Below, one piece after another: positions 7,420 to 14,590 of a stretch of 64,000 bases of DNA (the first letter of the stretch is position 1; each line of letters opens with the position of its first letter). The position numbers and the translations under genes were made by a program. This stretch comes from CAYGDP01 sp964348665 (GTDB lineage Bacteria > Verrucomicrobiota > Verrucomicrobiia > Palsa-1439 > CAYGDP01). The notes below the pieces were generated by a model. The model was not told where the DNA came from. It worked only from the letters and a program-made list of their open reading frames with translations, and did not search any database. Location of the stretch: the NCBI GenBank assembly GCA_964348665.1, contig CAYGDP010000005.1, forward strand, positions 124,001 to 188,000, in the 5' to 3' direction.

Positions 7420-10318
7420 GCGTTACTCCTTTCGTAGTTTCCTTTTGATAAAGCGGCACTCGAATCGTGAACCGACTGCCGCGACCGACTTCAGACGTCG
7501 CGCTTACATCGCCTTGTTGTGCCAGCATAAATTGCCGCGCAACGTAAAGACCCAGCCCCGTACCGCTTTCCGGAGTCGGCGGGCCACTAAAAACTTGGTC
7601 ACGACTGAACAATTGCTTCACGGTCTCGGGGCACATTCCGCGACCAGTGTCTTCAACATCCACGATCGCGTGTCCATTTTCCGCGCGGGTATGGATGGTA
7701 ATGTAACCGTTTTCGGTGAATTTCAACGCGTTGTGGACGACATTGCCCATAGCTTCCTGCATTTTGTCGGAATCGGCCAGCACCCAGAGCGAGCGATTTT
7801 CCTCTTCGACCTGCAAGGCGAGATGCTTTGACTCGATGATTTCGCGATACTCGCGAGCGACGAATTCCACCAAACTGTGAAGAGGCACCGGCTTGATCAC
7901 TGCCGTGATCCCGCCATATTCGATTCGCGAGTAGCTAAGCAGGTCAGAAATGAGGCGATAATTCCTCTCGCAAACGCCATACATGTCATTAAGATATTCC
8001 CTTTGTTTGTGGGTCAAATGGCCGGTTAATCCCCCCAGCATGTTTTCGACGTATCCCTTGATAATGGCGACAGGGGTCTTAAGTTGGTGCGCCGCCAACG
8101 CCACGAAATCACTCTTACGTTTTTCGTAAAGACGTTGTCGCATCTGCTCCATTTCTCTCTCGACGCGCTTGCGCTCGGTTACGTCCCGGATCGCACTGAT
8201 CACCAACATTCCTTGAGGTGTTTGCAGCGGGCTAAGACTGATCTCGACAGGAAATTCACTTTTATCTTTGCGGCGGCCAAAGAGTTCCAGACCCTCGCCC
8301 ATTGGCCGGATGCGAGGATCAACTCCGAATCCGCTACGGTGTTGCACGTGGGTGCCGCGCAAACGTTCGGGCACCAGCGTCTCTACGGTCTGGCCGATCA
8401 ACTCGTCGCGAGAATACCCAAAGAGTGTCTCCGTTTGGGAATTGACAAGTAAGATGCGGCCCTCACGATTCACGATGACCATGCTATCGGGCGCGGATTC
8501 CAAGAGGCCACGAAACTCTTGTTCGCTTTGTTGGCGTGCTTCCTCCGTCCGCATGTGTTCGGTCATGTCAAACATCGTTGCCCGGCTCATGACGAAGCTG
8601 CCGTCGGCGTCCTTAATCGCCGTTGCGCTGAGCAACACCGGCAGGATGCTACCGTCTTTTTTCACTAGCTCGTATTCGAGGTCATGCACCCACCCGCATT
8701 CCTTGAAGCGCGCAAAGTTTTGATCAAAAACCTTGCGGCTAGCGGGGGTGAGCAAATCGGAGAAGTTTTTTTTACCGATGATTTCCTCGCGCGAGTACCC
8801 GATCCACGCCAGTTCGGTATTGTTGATTTGTACCACTCTGCCATCGGCATTGAGAGAGTGGTAGCCACAGGGAGCGTTGTTGTAGAGGTCATTAATTTGC
8901 TCCGCCGCCTTCAACGAGCGTTCTTCGGCTCGTTTGTGCTCGCTCATATTACGAAGAATCGCTGAAAAATACGTCCCCTCGGCAGTCTTGTAGCGAGCGA
9001 AGGAAAGCTCGACAGGGATATTGCTTCCATCACGGCGGCGACCGGACAATTCAACTGTCTGAGAAAAACCTAGCGCCGCTTTTCGCGACAGAAATAGTGT
9101 TAACCCCTCGCTCGGATTGTCACGAAGAAGGTCTGGCAAGAGAAATGAAAGTTTTTGGCCGACCATCTCTGATGTCGTATACTCAAACATCTGCTCGGTA
9201 GCTCGGTTGACGTAGGTGATTTTTCCCGCGCGATCTGTCGATATGATCGTGTCGTTGGCAGTTTCCGCCACGGCACGAAACTTTTCCTCGCTGGCGCGTA
9301 ACAATTTTTCCGTCGCCAATCGGTCCATCGCCTCATGCTGGAGCGCGTCAACGGTCTTGGAGAGCGATTCGGTTCGTTCCGCGACTCGTTGTTCAAGTTC
9401 CTTATGCGCGACTCGTAATAGAGATGCTGCTTCCGATCGTTCCTCTGTCGCGGCTGAAAGAATCAAGGTAGTCACCGCTACCGCTCCTGTAAATAGCTGA
9501 AGCTCGAAAAGACTTTCTGCCAGCGTTTCTCGAAGAAACGCTCCATGTCCGCTGACCGTCGCGCTGATCGCAATCACGGAGACGGCAAAGATGCCCGTCA
9601 CACCGCCGCGCATGCCAAACCGGGTTGCAATCCAAATCAATAGGGGAAAAATGAAGTAGGGTTTGTGGAGACCTCCAAACCACGGTTCGTACCAGCCATC
9701 GAACACAAAAAGGCTTCCCCCAATCAGGCACAAGCCAGCTGCGACAGCTTCCACTTCGCGCTGGATTGACGGATGCGGACGTCGTCGCGTGATACAGACC
9801 AAGAGCAACGGAGCAATGACCAAGTCTCCAAGAACGTCGCCCACCCACCATGCCCACCACGTAGACCAGAAATTGGCGTGAGAAACAATCCCAGCCGTAC
9901 TCAAACTTGTTACGCCAACCGTCGCGCTGATCAACGTGCTCAATAGCGCTGCCAGACCGATGAATCCCACTACGTCTCGCATTCGACGCAAATCAGTCCG
10001 GAATCCGATTTGTTCAAGAAGTTTCACGGCCACCAGTGCTTCCAGGGTATTGCCGGCTCCGATGCAAAGGCTTGTCCACCAAGGCGCACCAATGAAAAAA
10101 TTGGCGAGAGTCGCTCCGCAAAAAATTCCCGGCCACAGTCGGCTCCCCGCAATTAGCAACGCCGCGAGCGAAATCCCCGTGGGGGGCCAAACCAGCGTTG
10201 CAAAGCCGTTTACAGCGTTCAGTTTAAGTCCTAGCACTGCCGTGATAAAATAGGTGGCGGCCAAGAGGGCCATCCACGGCAATGCGCGAACACCGCTCAT
10301 TGAACGCGAGGGGATCAT
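7376..10318 (-). CDS. MASE1-PAS3 membrane histidine kinase
   Basis: A 980-residue sensor kinase. Residues about 10-290 are a MASE1 integral-membrane sensor module of eight or so hydrophobic helices, with the motif LVWPPTGISLA. A coiled-coil linker follows at about 300-345, then three PAS domains (about 345-460, 472-590 and 600-715, each ending in a typical E-KRAE or T-RKR exit), and then a HisKA domain with H744 in AAHQLKTPVA and a HATPase with N, DTGRGM and GTGLGL boxes. The start is the ATG at 10318, preceded by GGGGAGG at ideal distance. The ligand is unknown. PAS domains of this kind can bind haem, flavin or nothing, and no cofactor residue is decisive here. It heads an operon with three receivers. 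Confidence 0.92.
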   Translation of the reverse strand: MIPSRSMSGVRALPWMALLAATYFITAVLGLKLNAVNGFATLVWPPTGISLAALLIAGSRLWPGIFCGATLANFFIGAPWWTSLCIGAGNTLEALVAVKLLEQIGFRTDLRRMRDVVGFIGLAALLSTLISATVGVTSLSTAGIVSHANFWSTWWAWWVGDVLGDLVIAPLLLVCITRRRPHPSIQREVEAVAAGLCLIGGSLFVFDGWYEPWFGGLHKPYFIFPLLIWIATRFGMRGGVTGIFAVSVIAISATVSGHGAFLRETLAESLFELQLFTGAVAVTTLILSAATEERSEAASLLRVAHKELEQRVAERTESLSKTVDALQHEAMDRLATEKLLRASEEKFRAVAETANDTIISTDRAGKITYVNRATEQMFEYTTSEMVGQKLSFLLPDLLRDNPSEGLTLFLSRKAALGFSQTVELSGRRRDGSNIPVELSFARYKTAEGTYFSAILRNMSEHKRAEERSLKAAEQINDLYNNAPCGYHSLNADGRVVQINNTELAWIGYSREEIIGKKNFSDLLTPASRKVFDQNFARFKECGWVHDLEYELVKKDGSILPVLLSATAIKDADGSFVMSRATMFDMTEHMRTEEARQQSEQEFRGLLESAPDSMVIVNREGRILLVNSQTETLFGYSRDELIGQTVETLVPERLRGTHVQHRSGFGVDPRIRPMGEGLELFGRRKDKSEFPVEISLSPLQTPQGMLVISAIRDVTERKRVEREMEQMRQRLYEKRKSDFVALAAHQLKTPVAIIKGYVENMLGGLTGHLTHKQREYLNDMYGVCERNYRLISDLLSYSRIEYGGITAVIKPVPLHSLVEFVAREYREIIESKHLALQVEEENRSLWVLADSDKMQEAMGNVVHNALKFTENGYITIHTRAENGHAIVDVEDTGRGMCPETVKQLFSRDQVFSGPPTPESGTGLGLYVARQFMLAQQGDVSATSEVGRGSRFTIRVPLYQKETTKGVTHESVPQSISTAGRR

Positions 10319-10582
10319 CCTAATACCTCCCCTAAAAAGACAAACGGAATATTTTTTGAATGACCAGAACGATCCTGCCGTAAACTCCACGATTTGGAGT
10401 TGCGGAGGCAATTATCCTTGAGTGAGTGACCGTTTCTCACTGCTACCCCTTCCGCAATTAAGTTCTCGCGAAAAACCTACGCTACTTGTTGCGCTTGTCA
10501 AGCGGCTTGCTGATGGTAACGATCACTGCTCAATACAATTACGTAGTGATTAGAATGGACTTTTTTAGAAAGTAGTATATCC

Positions 10583-10612
10583 TTGAAACTGGTATATCCG
10601 AAAGACTACTTA
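10583..10612 (+). promoter_or_regulatory. Weak promoter with flanking repeats upstream of LuxR gene
   Basis: TTGAAA at 10583-10588 and TACTTA at 10607-10612 (18-nt spacer) end 5 nt before the ATG. The same stretch holds two direct copies of GTATATCC (10575-10582 and 10592-10599) inside a 7-nt inverted repeat (AAGTAGT at 10570-10576, ACTACTT at 10605-10611). This looks like an operator, possibly autoregulatory, but the -10 match is poor. Confidence 0.35.
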
Positions 10613-10617
10613 CACCC

Positions 10618-11289
10618 ATGACTACAATTTTACTGGCTGATGGAGATGGACTATTGCGAGCGGGTCTTCGCGCGTTGTTGGAGACACAGAAAGATTTTGT
10701 CATTGCTGGCGAGGTGAATTTGGGACAATTGGCCGTCACCGAGACTGAGCGGCTCAAGCCGGATTTATTGGCGTTAAGCCTTCAAATCCCGGGGCTTAAC
10801 GGGTTTACAGTTTGTTCCAAAGTGCGCAAACGATCCCCGAACACGCGGGTTTTGTTGATCTCACGGTACGCGGATGGATCGTATTTGGCAGACGCCTTGA
10901 ACAGTGGCGCTCGCGGGTATGTATTGGAAGATTGCAGTGCGATGGATTTGTTCAAGGCGGTTCGCGAAGTCGTGGCGGGGCGGCGGTTCCTTTGTCCGTC
11001 CTTGCCGCAATCCACCTTGCAGCTTGCCGAGACAATTTCGCAGTTTGGGACTCGGGATCCCTACGAGTCGTTGACGAGAAGGGAGCGGGAAGTATTGCGA
11101 TTGGCGGCGGAAGGGTACAAGAGCAGGCAAATCGGCGTTCGACTGGCTATCAGTCCGCGGACAGCGGAGACCCACCGCGCGAATTTGATGAGAAAGTTGA
11201 AAGTGCGGAATCAAACGGAGTTGGTACGCGTTGCCTTGCGGAGAGGGGTGGTTCGATTGGGTGAAAGTAGCGGCCGAAAATTGGCATGA
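10618..11289 (+). CDS. NarL/LuxR-type regulator with degenerate receiver
   Basis: A 223-residue NarL/FixJ-type protein: an N-terminal receiver fold (about 1-120) and a C-terminal LuxR helix-turn-helix (about 145-205, motif LTRREREVLRLAAEGYKSRQI, then AETHRANLMRKLKV). The receiver lacks what phosphorylation needs. The phospho-acceptor position is Ser54 (LALSLQIPG), the acidic pair reads D8-G9-D10, and the conserved Lys is Glu104 (GYVLEDCS). It is therefore probably a phosphorylation-independent transcription factor. It is divergent from the MASE1 kinase operon, with about 300 bases between starts. A repeat-rich segment just upstream could be its own binding site. Confidence 0.9.
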   Translation: MTTILLADGDGLLRAGLRALLETQKDFVIAGEVNLGQLAVTETERLKPDLLALSLQIPGLNGFTVCSKVRKRSPNTRVLLISRYADGSYLADALNSGARGYVLEDCSAMDLFKAVREVVAGRRFLCPSLPQSTLQLAETISQFGTRDPYESLTRREREVLRLAAEGYKSRQIGVRLAISPRTAETHRANLMRKLKVRNQTELVRVALRRGVVRLGESSGRKLA

Positions 11290-11301
11290 TTCTTCAGCGG
11301 A

Positions 11302-11330
11302 TTGACATCTTCGTCGGGGTGCGGTAGTCT
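11302..11330 (+). promoter_or_regulatory. Sigma70-like promoter
   Basis: A perfect TTGACA at 11302-11307, a 17-nt spacer and TAGTCT at 11325-11330. It would give a leader of roughly 56 nt to the ATG of the next gene. Confidence 0.6.
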
Positions 11331-11392
11331 GCCTTCACGTAAGTGCGCCGAGTCGATAGGATTTCTTTGCAGTGGAGTTGAGGAATTTAGAT

Positions 11393-11878
11393 ATGGAAAC
11401 GACATCTGGGAATAGCGCGATTCGAGACCCTTTACATGGGGCAGGCGGATATCCTCTCGTCATCTTGGTAGGGGAAGACCCGGAGCGTGAGGCGGATTTG
11501 ATTCGGGAGGTGCTCCGTAGCAACGGGTTGCGGGCGGCGTTGTGGGTTGCCGGAGACGGTGAGGATGCGATGGCATGTGTGAGGCGGGAAGGAAAATACG
11601 GCGGAGCGCGGCGTCCCGATTTAATTGTGCTGGGCATGAACATCCCCAAGATGAGCGGGTTGGAAGTGCTGACAGGATTGAGGAACGATCCCCGGTTGCG
11701 TCGGATTCCGGTGGTGATGTGGACGGCAAATGCAGACGAGTCGGAAGTAGCGCAGTGTTATGAATTGGGCGCGCACAGCTACATTGTCAAGCGGGAAGAT
11801 GGTGCGGAATTTGAAGACGAACTGACATCCATCTTTTTATATTGGCTGACGATTGTGGAACTGCCGCCGACAGAATGA
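11393..11878 (+). CDS. Receiver-like protein lacking the phospho-acceptor Asp
   Basis: A 161-residue Rcp1-like single-domain protein. The fold motifs are clear: acidic residues E28-D29, the IPKMSG loop, switch Thr in MWTAN, and Lys in IVKRED. However, the phospho-acceptor position is Gly81 (LIVLGMNIPK) instead of Asp. The N-terminal 20 residues are an unstructured extension. The ATG at 11393 is chosen because GAGG lies 9 nt upstream. A GTG 21 nt earlier is in frame but lacks a site. It stands between the LuxR regulator, also a pseudo-receiver, and the 7TM kinase, and may sequester or allosterically tune a kinase. Confidence 0.85.
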   Translation: METTSGNSAIRDPLHGAGGYPLVILVGEDPEREADLIREVLRSNGLRAALWVAGDGEDAMACVRREGKYGGARRPDLIVLGMNIPKMSGLEVLTGLRNDPRLRRIPVVMWTANADESEVAQCYELGAHSYIVKREDGAEFEDELTSIFLYWLTIVELPPTE

Positions 11879-11909
11879 CAACGATTGAGCCTCCGCTCAA
11901 AATCTGAGG

Positions 11910-11938
11910 TTGCACTGTATCCTGGGTTTCGCTAATTT
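11910..11938 (+). promoter_or_regulatory. Sigma70-like promoter of the 7TM kinase operon
   Basis: TTGCAC at 11910-11915, a 17-nt spacer and TAATTT at 11933-11938, ending 14 nt before the ATG. The predicted leader is only about 7 nt. Confidence 0.5.
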
Positions 11939-11952
11939 AATGCGCAGCGCAG

Positions 11953-13689
11953 ATGAACCAGCCCAAACCCGAGACGAAATTAGACCTGACGCGCCGAAAC
12001 AAGCTACTCTGGGTTTTGTTCGCGCTCTGCGTGCTTCCATGGTTCCTGAAATGGGTGGGTTTGGATTTTAGCATCCAGCCGCGGGAACTCAGCGAAGTGT
12101 TGATCAAGGGCAAGACGCCGATGCAGGTGAACAACCTGCTCCATCAAGCAATGGCCGGCAGCCATCTCTTCACGATTCTCGGTTGGAGCGCTTTTTTGAT
12201 CGCTACCATTACTGCGGCGCTGGCTTTTTTGCATTTTAAGATTGAGCGAGATGTCGCCACTCCAGTGATTGGGTTGACTCTATTTTGTTCGGGATGTCTG
12301 GATGCGTTTCAAACGTTGGTTGGCAACCGATTATTGGAGGCGTATGTGCAGGATCAGACGCTTCTTCCGTTTGCATGGGCGGTGTGCCGAACGGCAAGCG
12401 CTTGGATTCGCATTATTGGCGTGGGTGTTTTTCTCGTGGGTCGACCGAGAAAACTTCAGAACAATCTGGCGATTGTCTTTTTCGCAAGTTTATTCATGGG
12501 GTTTGCCGCTTATGCGACCGTGCAGTTTGCCGTGACGAACCCCCAGCTGCAACGGTGGGAATTTCCAAATGAAGTATTGAAACATCCGTTGGATTTTGTG
12601 CCGATGATATCGTTTGTGCTGGCGGGCCTGGTGTTTTATCCCCAATTTTACAAGCGGAATCCGGGGTTATTCGCGGGAACCCTCGTGATCAGCGCGTTCC
12701 CCGATATCATCAGCCACGTGTACATGGCGTTTGGGTCGGCATCTATCTTCGACCATTCATTTTTCATCGCACATTTTCTCAAAATCGTGGCGTATATTGT
12801 ACCGTTGGTTGGAATGTTGATGGATTATGTGCGCGTGTATCGGGAAGAAATGCAGGCGATCGAGCGGGCGGAGGAGGCGGCGAAGTTGGTGATGGAACAC
12901 GCCAAGGAACTGGAAAAGCTGAATCGTGAGTTGGAAGACCAGGTCACGGTGCGCAAACGCGCGGAGCAGGCCCTAAAAATACACGCCGAAGAGCTGGACC
13001 GATCGAATGCCGAATTGGAACGGTTTGCGTACGTGGCAAGCCACGATCTTCGCGAGCCGATGCGAGTGGTCGCGAATTATGTCCAATTATTGTCCCATCG
13101 ATACAAAGGAAAACTCGACAAGGATGCCGATGAGTTTATCAGCTATACCCTGGATGGCACGGAGCGGATGCAGGCGCTCATCGATGGTCTTTTGGAATAT
13201 TCTCGCGCGGGAAAAGGCGAGCGAAAATTTGATCCCGTCAATCTGGAGGAGATCATGAAGCGAGTCCGATCCAATTTAAGTCTCGCCATCCAAGAGAGCA
13301 AAGCGGAAGTCACGCAGGATCCTTTGCCGAATGTGATGGGGCACGCTCCTTCCCTCGCGCAGCTCTTTCAGAACCTCGTCGCCAACGCGATCAAATTCCG
13401 TGATGCTCGCTCTCCCCATGTGCATATCAGCGCGCTCAAGAAGGACGAGGAGTGGCAATTTTCGGTGCGAGACAATGGCATCGGAATCGATCCCAAACAT
13501 CACACCCGGTTGTTCGTGATTTTTCAGCGGCTCCACACCCGCGAGAAATTCCAAGGGACCGGGATTGGGCTGGCGGTTTGCAAGAAAATTGTGGAATATC
13601 ATGGAGGTCGGATTTGGGTCGAGTCTGAATTGGGTAAGGGCACGGCGTTTCATTTCACGATTCCCGCGAAAGGAGATCATAAACTATGA
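11953..13689 (+). CDS. 7TM-sensor histidine kinase
   Basis: A 578-residue kinase. Residues 15-295 contain about seven hydrophobic helices forming an unnamed membrane sensor module, followed by a coiled coil (about 298-355) and a HisKA domain of the phytochrome-like type with H364 in ASHDLREPMRVV. The HATPase domain has DNGIGI at 507-512 and GTGIGL at 535-540. The domain start SNAELERFAY is typical of kinases that pair with Rcp1-type receivers, and such a receiver follows directly with a 4-nt overlap. It is the first gene of a five-gene chain of kinases and receivers. Confidence 0.9.
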   Translation: MNQPKPETKLDLTRRNKLLWVLFALCVLPWFLKWVGLDFSIQPRELSEVLIKGKTPMQVNNLLHQAMAGSHLFTILGWSAFLIATITAALAFLHFKIERDVATPVIGLTLFCSGCLDAFQTLVGNRLLEAYVQDQTLLPFAWAVCRTASAWIRIIGVGVFLVGRPRKLQNNLAIVFFASLFMGFAAYATVQFAVTNPQLQRWEFPNEVLKHPLDFVPMISFVLAGLVFYPQFYKRNPGLFAGTLVISAFPDIISHVYMAFGSASIFDHSFFIAHFLKIVAYIVPLVGMLMDYVRVYREEMQAIERAEEAAKLVMEHAKELEKLNRELEDQVTVRKRAEQALKIHAEELDRSNAELERFAYVASHDLREPMRVVANYVQLLSHRYKGKLDKDADEFISYTLDGTERMQALIDGLLEYSRAGKGERKFDPVNLEEIMKRVRSNLSLAIQESKAEVTQDPLPNVMGHAPSLAQLFQNLVANAIKFRDARSPHVHISALKKDEEWQFSVRDNGIGIDPKHHTRLFVIFQRLHTREKFQGTGIGLAVCKKIVEYHGGRIWVESELGKGTAFHFTIPAKGDHKL

Positions 13690-14153
13690 GCAGCGAAACA
13701 CCCGGGGGAAATCCCAAGGGATTTGACATCTTGCTGGTCGAAGACAGCGCGGCGGATGTCAGGTTGGTCAAAGAATTTCTCATTCAAAACCGCCCTGATT
13801 ACCGTCTTCACAACGTCAATACAGGCGAGGAAGCCATGGCGTTTCTTTATCAACAGGGAGATTATCAAAGTGTCCCGCGCCCGGACTTAATCCTGATGGA
13901 TTTGAATATGCCGTCCATGGACGGACGGGAAGTGTTGCGCGTGATCAAAAACGACCGAAACTTGCGGTGCGTTCCGGTCCTAGTATTTTCCTCGTCCAAA
14001 GCCGCGCCCGATATCAGCAAAATATATGATCTCAATGCAAATTGTTACATCGTCAAACCATCCACGCTCGATGATTTTATGCGCGTAATGAGAGCCGTTG
14101 AAGAGTTTTGGCTCAAGACGGCTGCCTTGGCAACCCAGTATGAGGAGCGATGA
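13686..14153 (+). CDS. Rcp1-like stand-alone receiver
   Basis: A 155-residue Rcp1-type receiver with E19-D20, phospho-acceptor D72 in LILMDLNMP, Ser in the switch position (VFSSSK) and Lys in IVKPST. The C-terminal helix motif F-RVMRAVEEFWLK is typical of the group. It overlaps the 7TM kinase by 4 nt and the next receiver by 4 nt, so translation is coupled to both. It is the likely direct partner of that kinase. There is no output domain. Confidence 0.92.
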   Translation: MSSETPGGNPKGFDILLVEDSAADVRLVKEFLIQNRPDYRLHNVNTGEEAMAFLYQQGDYQSVPRPDLILMDLNMPSMDGREVLRVIKNDRNLRCVPVLVFSSSKAAPDISKIYDLNANCYIVKPSTLDDFMRVMRAVEEFWLKTAALATQYEER

Positions 14154-14590
14154 TTACCAGCCCGATACAACTCTTAATTGTCGAAGATAACCCGGGCGAC
14201 GTTCGCCTTTTGCGGGAATGCTTCGGAGAAAGCCGCCTCCAATACGAGATCCATGTTGTTGAAGACGGTGAGCAAGCCATTGATTTTATCTTCCGAAAGG
14301 GCGCCCATAAGAAAGCGCCCCGTCCCGATTTGGTGCTGCTCGACCTCAATCTTCCCAAACTGGACGGCCACACGGTACTCGATCGAGTCAAAAAAGATCC
14401 GAAACTCAAGCGAATCCCCATTGTCGTGCTCACCTCGTCGCAAAACGAGCGCGACATTCTCAAGAGTCATGATCTTCACGCCAATTGTTATTTGGTGAAG
14501 CCAATGCTCTTCGACCAATACCAATCCATGGTCAAATCCATCGAGGAATTCTGGTTCAATATGAGCGAATTGCCGAATCAATCCAAATGA
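14150..14590 (+). CDS. Rcp1-like stand-alone receiver
   Basis: A 146-residue receiver with E12-D13, phospho-acceptor D65 (LVLLDLNLPKLDG), switch Thr (VLTSSQ) and Lys (LVKPML), all canonical. The C-terminal helix ends FWFNMSELP as in the neighbouring receivers. Coupled by 4-nt ATGA overlaps to the receiver upstream and, at 14587-14590, to the PAS kinase downstream. Its position between two kinases means it could receive phosphate from either. Confidence 0.92.
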   Translation: MITSPIQLLIVEDNPGDVRLLRECFGESRLQYEIHVVEDGEQAIDFIFRKGAHKKAPRPDLVLLDLNLPKLDGHTVLDRVKKDPKLKRIPIVVLTSSQNERDILKSHDLHANCYLVKPMLFDQYQSMVKSIEEFWFNMSELPNQSK

